A stretch of 38,850 nucleotides of DNA from LMUY01 sp964246185 (GTDB lineage: Bacteria > Pseudomonadota > Alphaproteobacteria > Acetobacterales > Acetobacteraceae): NCBI GenBank assembly GCA_964246185.1, contig CAXTPP010000014.1, positions 1-38,850 on the forward strand, given 5' to 3'. Every line of letters begins with the position of its first letter. Position 1 is the first letter of the stretch. Below are positions 1 to 7,911 of the stretch, piece by piece. The translations under genes were made by a program, and so were the position numbers. Under the pieces are notes generated by a model that saw only the letters and a list, made by a program, of their open reading frames with translations, did not search any database and was not told where the DNA came from.

Positions 1-78
1 GGGCTCAAGGAGCGGGGCCGGTTGTGCCGAAGCGGTCCCGGCGAGCAGCAGGAGCGCGAGGCCGAGGAGCCGCTTCAC
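1..78 (-). CDS. Secreted protein, N-terminus only (runs off window)
   Basis: Reading the minus strand from a GTG at 78-76 gives a classic signal peptide: Met-Lys-Arg-Leu, then a run of Leu/Ala, then a Thr-Ala-Ser-Ala cleavage-like motif followed by Gln-Pro-Ala-Pro. Only 26 codons lie in the window, so the mature protein is unknown. The GTG overlaps the TGA of the upstream methyltransferase by four bases (GTGA), the same coupling seen between ubiA and that methyltransferase, so it is probably the third gene of the operon. An exported periplasmic or outer-membrane protein is inferred from the signal peptide alone. Confidence 0.6.
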   Translation of the reverse strand, partial: MKRLLGLALLLLAGTASAQPAPLLEP

Positions 79-710
79 GAAGCGATCCGGTACAAGGTCG
101 TGCGGCGCATGTCGGTGTCTTCCAGCTCGCGTGTGGTGGGCACGTCGTAACGGGCGAACGGGTGCAGCCCGGCGGGCAGGTAGGCGCGGCCGGGGTCGGC
201 GATCCACACCTCCGCGCCGGCCGCCGCCATGGCCCGCAGCCAGGGCATGATGCGGCCCGTCATGGCGGCTTCGTAGCACACGTCGCCGCACAGGATCAGG
301 TCCCACCGGTTCGGCGTGCCGGTCAGGTCGGCGGTGAAGGCGTTGATGGCCACGGCGTTGGCGGCGGCGTTCAGCACGGTGGCCGCGGTCGCCACCGGGT
401 CGATCTCGACGGCGTCCACGCAGGCCGCGCCGGCCAGGGCGCAGGCGATCGCGGCCAGCCCGCCGCCGGCCGCGAAGTCCAGCACCCGGCGGCCGGCGAC
501 GCAGCCGGAATGGTCCAGCACGTGGCGCGCCATGGCCTGGCTGCCGGGCCAGGCGAACGCCCAGAACGGCGGCTCCAAGCCGTGGCATCGCAGGAAATCC
601 TCCGTGGCCTGCCAGATCGGGGTGATCTCGGTGGCGAGACGCAGCAGGATTTCGGGCACGAGGGGAGCGCGCGCGAGGGTGGTATGGGCGGCGATGAAAG
701 CCTGCGTCAC
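75..710 (-). CDS. SAM-dependent methyltransferase (nicotinamide/ETFB-lysine methyltransferase-like)
   Basis: A 211-residue class I methyltransferase. The SAM-binding motif I is seen as VLDFAAGGGLAAIACALAGA at about residues 76-95, followed by an acidic VDAVEIDP motif II. An earlier PPFWAFAWPGSQAMARHVL segment is typical of the PrmA-related family that includes ETF-beta lysine methyltransferase and the predicted nicotinamide N-methyltransferases. The start is GTG at 710, overlapping the ubiA stop by four bases (GTGA), so translation is probably coupled to ubiA. Substrate cannot be told from sequence; a protein lysine target is one possibility from family resemblance. The next gene again overlaps by four bases. 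Confidence 0.8.
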   Translation of the reverse strand: MTQAFIAAHTTLARAPLVPEILLRLATEITPIWQATEDFLRCHGLEPPFWAFAWPGSQAMARHVLDHSGCVAGRRVLDFAAGGGLAAIACALAGAACVDAVEIDPVATAATVLNAAANAVAINAFTADLTGTPNRWDLILCGDVCYEAAMTGRIMPWLRAMAAAGAEVWIADPGRAYLPAGLHPFARYDVPTTRELEDTDMRRTTLYRIAS

Positions 711-1609
711 AGCCGGCCGAGCAGAAAGGCCAACGCGACGGCGAGGCCGACCTCGCGGTTGAGGCGGAACAGGCGGAGGCAGCCCGCCGGGTCATGGATG
801 TCCAGCCGCACGACCTGCCACGCCAGCAGGGCGGCGGGCAGCGGCAGGGCGGCATAGAACGGCGCGGACAGCCCCGCCAGCCAGCCGGCCAGCGCCAGCG
901 CGCCGATGGCTGCGCCATAGCAGGCGAGCAGGAACGGCCGGGTCCGCTCGCCCCAGAGCCGGGCGGTGGAGCGCACCCCGGCCAGGGCGTCGTCCTCGCG
1001 GTCCTGGTGGGCGTACACCGTGTCGAAGCCGAGGTCCCACAGGATGGCGGCGGCGTAGAGCGCGGCGGCCGCGCCCTCCAGCCGCCCTGCCCCGGCCGCA
1101 TAGCCCATGGGCGCGCCGAACCCGAAGGTGAAGCCCATCATCAGCTGCGGCCACCAGGTGAACCGCTTGGCCAGGGGGTATAGCCCCACCAGCGCCAGCG
1201 ATCCCACTCCCAATGCCCAGCACAGCGGCGGCAGCTGCAGCAGCACGGCGAGCCCGGCCGCCAGCAGTGCCGCCAGCACCGCCCAGGCCTGCCGCATCCG
1301 CAGCGCCCCGGAGGCGAGCGGGCGGGCCGCGGTGCGCGCCACCTGCCGGTCCAGGTCGCGGTCCCACATGTCGTTGACGACGCAGCCGGCGCTGCGCATC
1401 GCCACGCTGCCCACGGCGAACAGCGCCGCCAGCCAAGCCGTGCGGCCGGCTGGGGCGTCCGCCAGCAGCAGGCCCCACAGCCCAGGCAGGAACAGCAGCC
1501 ACGCGCCGACCGGCCGGTCCAGCCGCAGCAGCAGCACGTACGGCCGCCACCTCGGCGGCAGGCGGCCTACCCAGCCGTTGGCGACGATGTCGGTATGCGC
1601 GCTGGTCAT
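707..1609 (-). CDS. ubiA: 4-hydroxybenzoate polyprenyltransferase UbiA
   Basis: A 300-residue polytopic membrane enzyme that attaches the polyprenyl tail to 4-hydroxybenzoate, the first membrane step of ubiquinone synthesis. The first Mg-diphosphate motif is N79-D80-x-x-D83-x-x-x-D87 (NDMWDRDLD), and the second aspartate-rich motif is DTVYAHQDREDD in the C-terminal half. Length is close to the bacterial family norm of about 290. About eight hydrophobic segments are visible. The start is ATG at 1609. It faces gshA across a 144-base divergent gap and leads an overlapping operon with a methyltransferase and a secreted protein. Confidence 0.95.
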   Translation of the reverse strand: MTSAHTDIVANGWVGRLPPRWRPYVLLLRLDRPVGAWLLFLPGLWGLLLADAPAGRTAWLAALFAVGSVAMRSAGCVVNDMWDRDLDRQVARTAARPLASGALRMRQAWAVLAALLAAGLAVLLQLPPLCWALGVGSLALVGLYPLAKRFTWWPQLMMGFTFGFGAPMGYAAGAGRLEGAAAALYAAAILWDLGFDTVYAHQDREDDALAGVRSTARLWGERTRPFLLACYGAAIGALALAGWLAGLSAPFYAALPLPAALLAWQVVRLDIHDPAGCLRLFRLNREVGLAVALAFLLGRL

Positions 1610-1753
1610 GTGCGGACTGATTTACAGCGTCGGCCCGCGCCCGCAATGTCGCCGGCTTGTCGTCCGCCTGGCTTCAGCCTGGCGCCCGCTTGACGTTGCC
1701 GCCCCCGTTGCACCATCCCTGATTGCAACACATGTCCGAAAGCCGCGCCACGC

Positions 1754-3124
1754 ATGTCCAACCCGTCCGACGCCGACGCGACCCCGATCGAATCGGTGAG
1801 GCAGTTGGTCGACTACCTCGCGGCCGGCGGCAAGCCCAGGGCGCAGTGGCGCATCGGCACCGAGCACGAGAAATTCGGCTTCCGCCACGGCACCCTGGCC
1901 CCGCCGCCGTACGAGCCGGACGGCATCCGCGCGTTGCTCGGCAAGATCGCCGGCCCGGACTGGGCGGAGATCACGGACGAGGGCCGGCCGATCGGGCTGA
2001 CCGGGCTGGGGCTGCACAAGGGCGCGTCCATCTCGCTCGAACCCGGCGGGCAGTTCGAGCTGTCGGGCGCGCCGCTGGAGACGCTGCACCAGACCAAGGC
2101 GGAGCTGGACGGGCATTGCGCGGCCGTGTCCGCGCTCGCTGCAACGCTCGGCATCGGCTTCGCCCCGCTCGGCTTCCACCCGCTGATGACGCTGGCGGAG
2201 GCGCAGTGGATGCCCAAGAGCCGCTACGCCATCATGCGCCGCTACATGCCGCAGGTCGGCACTCGCGGCCTGGACATGATGCTGCGGACCTGCACGGTGC
2301 AGGTCAACCTGGACTACGCCGACGAGGCCGACATGCGCCGCAAGCTGCTCGTGTCCCTGGCGCTGCAGCCGCTGGCGACGGCGCTGTTCGCCAACTCGCC
2401 GTTCTACGAGGGCAGGCCGAACGGCCTGCTGTCCAACCGCGCCCAGGTGTGGACCGACGTGGACGCCGACCGGTCAGGCATGCCGGCCGTCATGTTCGCG
2501 GAGGATTTCGGCTTCGAGCGGCTCACGGCGTGGATTTTAGACGTGCCGATGTACTTCATTCAGCGAAATGATCGCTATATCGACATGGCGGGGTATTCAT
2601 TCCGGGATTTCATGGCCGGCCGCCTGCCCCAGGCCGAGGGCCACCGCGCGACCATGGGGGACTTCGCCGACCACGTGACGACCGCCTTCACGGACGTGCG
2701 GGTGAAACGCTTTCTGGAGATGCGCGGCGCCGATGCAGGCAGTCCGGCCATGATGCTGGCCCAGTCCGCCCTATGGGTGGGTTTGCTCTATGATGAAGCA
2801 GCGCTTGCCGCGGCGGAGGCGCTCGTCCGCACTCAGCCGATCGCGGCGTTCACCGCCTTGCGCCCGCAGGTTCCCCGCACGGCCATGGCCACGCCGTGGG
2901 GCAAGGGCACGTTGCGCGACCTGGCGCGGGAGGTGCTGGCGATCGCACGCGATGGGCTGCAGGCCCGGGGATTCCAGTTCAACGGCGTCGATGAGGCGCA
3001 CTACCTCGCGCCGCTTGAGGACATCGCCCATGGCGGCCTTACGCAAGCTGAACATTGGCTTTCTCGCAACCAAAGTTTGTGGCGAAATGATACTAGTCGC
3101 ATTTTCCGAGAAGCCTTCATATAG
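1754..3124 (+). CDS. gshA: Glutamate-cysteine ligase, plant/alphaproteobacterial type
   Basis: A 456-residue gamma-glutamylcysteine synthetase catalysing ATP-dependent ligation of glutamate and cysteine, the first step of glutathione synthesis in the cytoplasm. It is the GCS2-type enzyme of alphaproteobacteria and plants. Diagnostic stretches are IGTEHEKFGF near residue 35, SLEPGGQFELSG near 95, and RTCTVQVNLDY near 180. Length matches the family. The start is ATG at 1754; an ATG at 1732 is out of frame. The last coding bases become AT-rich and merge into the promoter region of the next gene, 27 bases downstream. The gene reads divergently from ubiA. Confidence 0.95.
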   Translation: MSNPSDADATPIESVRQLVDYLAAGGKPRAQWRIGTEHEKFGFRHGTLAPPPYEPDGIRALLGKIAGPDWAEITDEGRPIGLTGLGLHKGASISLEPGGQFELSGAPLETLHQTKAELDGHCAAVSALAATLGIGFAPLGFHPLMTLAEAQWMPKSRYAIMRRYMPQVGTRGLDMMLRTCTVQVNLDYADEADMRRKLLVSLALQPLATALFANSPFYEGRPNGLLSNRAQVWTDVDADRSGMPAVMFAEDFGFERLTAWILDVPMYFIQRNDRYIDMAGYSFRDFMAGRLPQAEGHRATMGDFADHVTTAFTDVRVKRFLEMRGADAGSPAMMLAQSALWVGLLYDEAALAAAEALVRTQPIAAFTALRPQVPRTAMATPWGKGTLRDLAREVLAIARDGLQARGFQFNGVDEAHYLAPLEDIAHGGLTQAEHWLSRNQSLWRNDTSRIFREAFI

Positions 3125-3130
3125 TTAACA

Positions 3131-3140
3131 TACAATTGTA
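3131..3140 (+). promoter_or_regulatory. Candidate -10 element/palindrome upstream of the SARP regulator
   Basis: TACAATTGTA is a perfect 10-base palindrome, and its left part TACAAT differs from the sigma-70 -10 consensus at one base. It sits 11 bases before the ATG of the downstream regulator, in the most AT-rich stretch nearby. No convincing -35 box is seen at 16-18 bases. It could be a weak promoter with an overlapping operator, but this is inference from a short motif. Confidence 0.25.
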
Positions 3141-3151
3141 CTGGAATAGCC

Positions 3152-5215
3152 ATGGACCTTCATCTGCACGCGGCACGCGACGACATGGTCGATGAAGGCC
3201 GCCTGGCCGGCGCCGCAGCCCGGGAGGCGAATCCGGCCACGTTGCTGCACCTGCGCCTTATCGGCCAGATGGATGCGAGGACGCCCAGCGGCCAGAGCGT
3301 GCTGCCGCTCGGCCGCAAGACCCGCGCCTTGCTCGCCATCCTGGCGCTCGCGGCGCCCCGCCCGGTCGCGCGGTCCCGCCTGGCGGAGCTGCTGTGGTCC
3401 CGCCGGCTGGAGGAGCAGGCCCGGGCCTCCCTCCGTCAGGAAATCCATCGTCTCGGAGAGGTGCTGACGCCGCTTGGCGGCGAGATCATCCGGGTGACGC
3501 GGGACCACCTGGCCCTGCGGCCGGAATTGGTATGGGTCGACGTGCAGCAGATCCTGAGCGCCACGACGGCGGAGCCGGCCTCGCTCGCGCTGCTGGACGG
3601 GGATCTGCTGGATGGGTTCGACAGCATCGACCCGGCGTTGGACCAGTGGCTGACCGGCGAGCGGGACCGGCTGCGGGACCGGGTCAGGGGCGTCGTGGAG
3701 GCTTTGTTGAGGGAGCAGTCGACCCCCGAGGCGGTGATCCCGGTCGCCCAGCAGTTGCTGGGCATCGACCGTGCCCATGAGGGCGCCTGGCGGGCGCTGA
3801 TGCGGGCGCACGCCGAACGAGGCGAGCGCAGCCTGGCTGTCCAGGCCTTCGAGCGTTGCCGCCTCGCCCTGCTCGACAAGCTGGATGCGGCCCCCTCGCT
3901 CGAGACGCAACGCCTGGTGGCCGAAATCCGCGCCGGCAACCTGGCCGCCCCCATGCCGCGCCGCCCGGCCGGGCTGCGCGACGATGCCGCCCCTGCCGGG
4001 CGCAGCGGGGCCAGGGTCGGCGTGCTGCCTTTGCAGATGGTCGGCACGGAGGATGGCGAGACGCACCTCTCGCTCGGCTTGGCGGAGGAGGTCACGTCCG
4101 CCCTGGCCCGGTTCGGCGCGATGGTCCTGGTGTCGTCCTCCGCCATAGCGCAATTCGCCAGCCGGGACGAGATGGCCCTGCGCCGCACCTTCGGACTGGA
4201 CTTCCTGCTGGACGGCAGCGTGCAGCGGATCGGCCGTCGGCTGCGCGTGACCATGCGGCTGCTGGATTTGCGCGAGGGCAACCACATCGTCTGGGCCAGG
4301 CGCTTCGATCGGCAGTCCGATGATCCGCTGGCGCTGCAGGACGAGGTGGCGGCAGAGATCGTGGCGCAGATCGACCCCGAGATCATGCAGGCGGAGAGCC
4401 GCCGCGCCGCCGCCCGCCCTGCCGCCGACAGCAGCCCTTACCACCTGGTGCTGCGCGCGCTGCCGCTGGTGTGGCGGTTGCGGCAGGATGAGTTCGTCCA
4501 GGCGGGAGAGCTGCTCGGCCGGGCGATGGAACTGGACCCGGACTACGCCGCGGCCCACGCCTGGAGCGCCTACTGCGGCATGGTCTGCATCGGGCAAGGC
4601 TGGAGCGAGGGATACGGCGGCCACGATGCCGTGGTGGCGCAGGCCAGCCACCACGCCGAGCGCGGCATCATGCTGGACCCGCAGGACGCGCGCAGCCTCA
4701 CTATCGCCGGGCACGTGCGGGCTTTCCTCAACCGCCGCCCAAGGGAGGCGCAGGAGCTGCACGCGCAGGCCTTGGCGGTGAACCCCAACCTTGCGATGGC
4801 ATGGGGCCTGTCCGCGGTCACCCACGTCTACCTTGGGGAGTTCGACGAGGCGGCGCGTCGGTTTGCCCGCTACAAGCGGCTCTCGCCGATGGACCCGAAT
4901 TCCTTCTTCTTTGACTCGAGCATGGCCCTGCTTGAACTCTGCCGGGGAGATCATGCGGCAGCCGTGATGCTTGGTCGCCGGGCGAGCGAGCTGAACCCCC
5001 GCTTCTCGGCCGGGTTGCGGCATTACCTGTGCGCGCTGGGCCACACCGGGCAGCTCGGCGAGGCGGCCAGGGTGCGCGAGCGCCTGCTCGCCATCCAACC
5101 TGGGTACACGGTGCAGGAATCGATCCGCCGCAGCCCGTTCCAGGACGCGGGCCAGGCCGAGCGCTACGCGGCAGGCCTGCGGCTGGCCGGCCTGGGGGAA
5201 GGCGGCGGCGGATGA
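3152..5215 (+). CDS. SARP/BTAD-family transcriptional regulator with TolB-like and TPR regions
   Basis: A 687-residue one-component regulator. Residues about 30-110 resemble the winged-helix DNA-binding domain of SARP/AfsR proteins (LRLIGQMDAR, LLAILALAAPRPVARSRLAE). Residues 115-250 match the bacterial transcriptional activation domain (LLDGDLLDGFDSIDPALDQW, then RAHEGAWRALMRAHAERGE). From about residue 287, VGVLPLQMVG and FLLDGSVQRIGRRLRVTMRL form the TolB-N-like domain often attached to adenylate-cyclase-like and SARP regulators. The C-terminal 270 residues are TPR-like helices (AMELDPDYAAAHAWSAYCG, QALAVNPNLAMAWGLSAVT). No transmembrane segment is evident. Target genes are unknown; such proteins occur in Rhodospirillales and Rhizobiales. 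It begins 27 bases after gshA but probably has its own promoter. Confidence 0.85.
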   Translation: MDLHLHAARDDMVDEGRLAGAAAREANPATLLHLRLIGQMDARTPSGQSVLPLGRKTRALLAILALAAPRPVARSRLAELLWSRRLEEQARASLRQEIHRLGEVLTPLGGEIIRVTRDHLALRPELVWVDVQQILSATTAEPASLALLDGDLLDGFDSIDPALDQWLTGERDRLRDRVRGVVEALLREQSTPEAVIPVAQQLLGIDRAHEGAWRALMRAHAERGERSLAVQAFERCRLALLDKLDAAPSLETQRLVAEIRAGNLAAPMPRRPAGLRDDAAPAGRSGARVGVLPLQMVGTEDGETHLSLGLAEEVTSALARFGAMVLVSSSAIAQFASRDEMALRRTFGLDFLLDGSVQRIGRRLRVTMRLLDLREGNHIVWARRFDRQSDDPLALQDEVAAEIVAQIDPEIMQAESRRAAARPAADSSPYHLVLRALPLVWRLRQDEFVQAGELLGRAMELDPDYAAAHAWSAYCGMVCIGQGWSEGYGGHDAVVAQASHHAERGIMLDPQDARSLTIAGHVRAFLNRRPREAQELHAQALAVNPNLAMAWGLSAVTHVYLGEFDEAARRFARYKRLSPMDPNSFFFDSSMALLELCRGDHAAAVMLGRRASELNPRFSAGLRHYLCALGHTGQLGEAARVRERLLAIQPGYTVQESIRRSPFQDAGQAERYAAGLRLAGLGEGGGG

Positions 5216-5255
5216 TGCCGCCGCACAGCCTGGCTCCGTTCAGCCCGCCTTCCTG

Positions 5256-5290
5256 ACCGGCGCCATGCAGGCGGCTGGCACGCCGGTTTT
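5256..5290 (+). terminator. Rho-independent terminator after the SARP regulator
   Basis: ACCGGCG (5256-5262) pairs with CGCCGGT (5281-5287). The stem is extended by CCA/TGG with a two-base bulge and is followed by a short T run ending at 5290. It lies 40 bases after the regulator stop and before the yihY-like gene, so it likely separates the two transcripts. Confidence 0.5.
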
Positions 5291-5343
5291 GCAACCAGGC
5301 CACCCTTTGCATTAAGTCAACGCGTGATCGAAGAGGGCGCACC

Positions 5344-6426
5344 ATGGCAAAGGAAGAGGGTCCCAGCGCCGTTCTGCTGCTGACGTTGGCGACGGCCGGC
5401 CTGCTGATGGAGGGCTACCGCCGCGCTCGCGGCACGCCCAGCGGCCTGGCGAGGCTGCCTTTGGCAGAGGCCGGCAGAAAGACGCCGGACGGCCGCCTCC
5501 CGGGATGGACGGCCTCCAGCCCCGCGCAAGTGCCGCCACGCGGCTGGTGGGCGGTGATCAAGCGCGTGGCCAACGCGTTCAACGACGACCGGTTGATGAC
5601 GGAAGCCGCCGGCGTCACCTTCTACACCTTGCTCGCGATCTTTCCGGCACTCGCCACCCTCGTCTCGATCTATGGCCTGTTCGCCGATCCCGTGGCCGTG
5701 AACGACCATCTGAGGGCGATCGGAGGCGTGATCCCCGGCGGCGGGCTCGACATCATCGAGCAGCAGCTCAAGTCCCTCACCTCCGGCGGCCGGCACGCGC
5801 TCGGCGTCGGCGTCGGCGTCGGCCTGGTGACTTCCCTGTGGACGTCCAACCAGGGCATCAAGGCGCTGTTCGACGCGCTCAACGTCGCCTATCACGAGAA
5901 GGAGAAGCGCGGCTTTATCTGGCGCACGTGCATCACCCTCGGCTTCACCCTTGGCGGCATCGTGTTCATCGTCCTCGCGATGGCCGGCATCGTGGTGGTG
6001 CCGATCGTGCTGAACTTGCTTGGCCTCGGCAGCTGGGGCGCCACGCTGATCGCTGCGGCGCGCTGGCCGGTGCTCATGGTGGCGCTTGGGCTGTTCCTCT
6101 CGGTGATCTACCGCTTCGGCCCAAGCCGCACCAAGGCGCAATGGAAATGGGTGAGCGCCGGCAGCGCCTTCGCCGCCGTCGCCTGGTTGCTGGCCTCCGT
6201 GGGGTTTTCCTACTACGTCGCGAACTTCGGCAGCTACAACAAGACGTATGGCTCGTTGGGCGCTGCAATCGGCTTCATGACCTGGATCTGGATTTCAGCC
6301 ATGATCGTGCTGCTTGGCGGCGAGCTGAACGCCGAGCTGGAGCAGCAGACAGGCGAGGACACCACCGTCGGCCCGCCCAGGGCGATCGGCCAGCGCGGCG
6401 CGCAGGTGGCGGACGTCAAGGCCTGA
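5344..6426 (+). CDS. YihY/BrkB-family inner-membrane protein
   Basis: A 360-residue membrane protein of the YihY/UPF0761 (BrkB, formerly 'RNase BN') family. The core begins near residue 70 with the family signature FNDDRLMTEAAGVTFYTLLAIFPALATL and continues through about six hydrophobic helices, ending with YGSLGAAIGFMTWIWISAMIVLLGGELNAELE. An N-terminal segment of about 65 residues with one hydrophobic stretch precedes the core. AGAGGG about six bases before the ATG at 5344 is a plausible ribosome-binding site. Biochemical function is not established for the family; it is not a proven ribonuclease. The gene stands alone between a terminator and a convergent response-regulator gene. Confidence 0.9.
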   Translation: MAKEEGPSAVLLLTLATAGLLMEGYRRARGTPSGLARLPLAEAGRKTPDGRLPGWTASSPAQVPPRGWWAVIKRVANAFNDDRLMTEAAGVTFYTLLAIFPALATLVSIYGLFADPVAVNDHLRAIGGVIPGGGLDIIEQQLKSLTSGGRHALGVGVGVGLVTSLWTSNQGIKALFDALNVAYHEKEKRGFIWRTCITLGFTLGGIVFIVLAMAGIVVVPIVLNLLGLGSWGATLIAAARWPVLMVALGLFLSVIYRFGPSRTKAQWKWVSAGSAFAAVAWLLASVGFSYYVANFGSYNKTYGSLGAAIGFMTWIWISAMIVLLGGELNAELEQQTGEDTTVGPPRAIGQRGAQVADVKA

Positions 6427-6432
6427 TCGCAG

Positions 6433-6843
6433 TCAGTGCACGTGCTGCCTGCTTCTTGCCGCCATGGCGTAGACCGGCTGGAACGCGGCCTCGTCAAGGG
6501 CGAACTCGACCAGTTCCAGCAACTGCCGCGCACCGAAAGGCTGCTTCAGGAAATGCTCGTGGCGGTCGAGCCGGCGCAACGGCCAGGCCTGCGTGGAAGT
6601 GAAGATCGCCGGGCGTCCGGGACGCGCGTGACGCCATTGCCCTGCAAGCCCGCCGCTCGAAGTGTCCGGCAAGTCCAGATCGGCCAGCAGCAGATCAAAA
6701 TTGGGAACATCCTGCAACAATTCGACGGCGTCCTCGCAGCGGCACACGCTCTTGACTGCATAGCCGCTGTGCGAAAGCACCTCCGTCATCACCCACTGCG
6801 TCAAGATGTCATCGTTGGCGAAGAGAATGGATGGCCGGCGCAT
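6433..6843 (-). CDS. Single-domain response regulator
   Basis: A 136-residue receiver domain without an output domain. The acidic pocket is D11-D12, the predicted phosphoacceptor is D55 in LLLADLDLP, the switch Thr/Ser is T82-S83, and the conserved Lys-x-Pro is K100-Q-P102. The family usually has Lys-Pro, so the inserted Gln is slightly unusual. AAGGAG (6852-6857 on the complement) lies eight bases before the ATG, a strong ribosome-binding site. No histidine kinase is next to it, so partner and output are unknown; it could be a phosphate sink, a relay element, or act by protein contact. It converges with the yihY-like gene and ends six bases from it. Confidence 0.85.
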   Translation of the reverse strand: MRRPSILFANDDILTQWVMTEVLSHSGYAVKSVCRCEDAVELLQDVPNFDLLLADLDLPDTSSGGLAGQWRHARPGRPAIFTSTQAWPLRRLDRHEHFLKQPFGARQLLELVEFALDEAAFQPVYAMAARSRQHVH

Positions 6844-7126
6844 GCGTCGAACTCCTTACTGAGGAGCTTACTTGCCATCTTCAGGGCGGATGCAGCATAA
6901 AATAGTATTAATGCGCCAATCGCGTTAGCCCAGTCAAAGTGTCTATAAATTAGGACCGGAGACTTTCTTATTGACTAGAAGTGCGTCAAAATTGCGACCG
7001 GCAAGCAATATGACGGCTTTTGACTTCAATGGAGCATTCAGGCGCGCTTGCAGATGGCTTCCTGGCAGCGGCCGCAGTCACCTTGTTGCGCCCCGTCATG
7101 GCCGAACATCCGCCCGGACCGCTACG
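6844..7126. other. AT-rich intergenic region upstream of the orphan response regulator
   Basis: This 283-base gap is distinctly richer in A+T from about 6890 to 7040 than the surroundings. It holds the upstream region of the response-regulator gene on the minus strand. A TTGACT hexamer (complement of 6932-6937) may be a -35 box, but no good -10 lies at 17 bases; ATTAAT occurs at 19. No open reading frame with coding character is seen. The part nearest 7126 follows the wzt stop codon and has no obvious terminator. Confidence 0.35.
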
Positions 7127-7909
7127 CTATGGCGCTACGGTCTCCGCCAGTTGCGGCAAGGACAGGTCCGTGCCCAGGTAGTGCCCCATCACCTCGCGCG
7201 CCGGCCCGTCCTCGCGCACCCGGCCGTGGTCCAGCCAGATCACCCTCGTGGCCCATTCCAGCACGATGTTCTGCATGTGGGAGGACAGCACCAGGATTTC
7301 CGCCGTCCTCACCAGGCTCTCCATGCGGGCGCGCGCCTTGTCCAGGAAGTTCGCATCGCCCGCCAGGAACCACTCGTCCATCAGCAGCACCTGCGGCTGG
7401 ATGGCGGTCGCCATGGCGAAGGCCAGCCGCACCGCCATGCCGGAGGAGTAGAACCGCACCGGCAGCTCCATGAACTCGCCCAGTTCGGCGAAGTCGCACA
7501 CGTCGTCGACCAGGCGGGCGGTGGCAGCCCGGGTCATGCCGTTGTAAAGCCCGCGCAGCATGATGTTCTCGCGGCCGGACAGGTCGCTGTTCATGCCGGA
7601 GCTCACGTCCAGCAGGGAGCCGACCGCACCCTCGACGCGCAGGCGGCCGGCCACCGGCTCGTAGATGCCCGCCAGCGCCCGCAGCAGCGTGGTCTTGCCG
7701 GCGCCGTTGCCGCCCACCAGGCCCAGGCGGTCGCCGGGCCGCAGGGTGAACGAGATGTCCCGCAGCGCCTGCACCACCATGCGGTGCTGCCGGTCCTCGC
7801 CGAGCCGGCCGGACGCCGCCGCCAGCACCGTCTTCTTCAGGCTGCGGCTGTTGCCGTGATAGAGCGGGAAGTCGATGCAGACGCCCTCCGCGCGGATGCC
7901 GGCCGTCAT
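7127..7909 (-). CDS. wzt: Polysaccharide/O-antigen ABC exporter, ATP-binding subunit (Wzt-type)
   Basis: A 260-residue ATPase subunit of an ABC-2 polysaccharide exporter. Walker A is GGNGAGKTT, the signature motif is YSSGMAVRLAFA, and Walker B is VLLMDEWF, all characteristic of the KpsT/Wzt/RfbE branch. An N-terminal FPLYHGNSRSLKK segment is also typical. It lacks the C-terminal carbohydrate-binding domain found in Wzt proteins that recognise a capped O-antigen, so it is closer to KpsT/TagH length. The start is ATG at 7909, two bases after the wzm stop, so the pair is surely co-expressed. The ATPase would power export of an undecaprenyl- or lipid-linked glycan across the inner membrane. Confidence 0.9.
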   Translation of the reverse strand: MTAGIRAEGVCIDFPLYHGNSRSLKKTVLAAASGRLGEDRQHRMVVQALRDISFTLRPGDRLGLVGGNGAGKTTLLRALAGIYEPVAGRLRVEGAVGSLLDVSSGMNSDLSGRENIMLRGLYNGMTRAATARLVDDVCDFAELGEFMELPVRFYSSGMAVRLAFAMATAIQPQVLLMDEWFLAGDANFLDKARARMESLVRTAEILVLSSHMQNIVLEWATRVIWLDHGRVREDGPAREVMGHYLGTDLSLPQLAETVAP

Positions 7910-7911
7910 GC

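Noticed and set aside
1690..1718. TTGACG as -35 box of a gshA promoter
   Set aside because: No acceptable -10 at 16-18 bases (CCATCC/CATCCC).
3125..5098. 657-codon minus-strand frame opposite the SARP regulator
   Set aside because: Shadow frame; all recognisable domains are on the plus strand.
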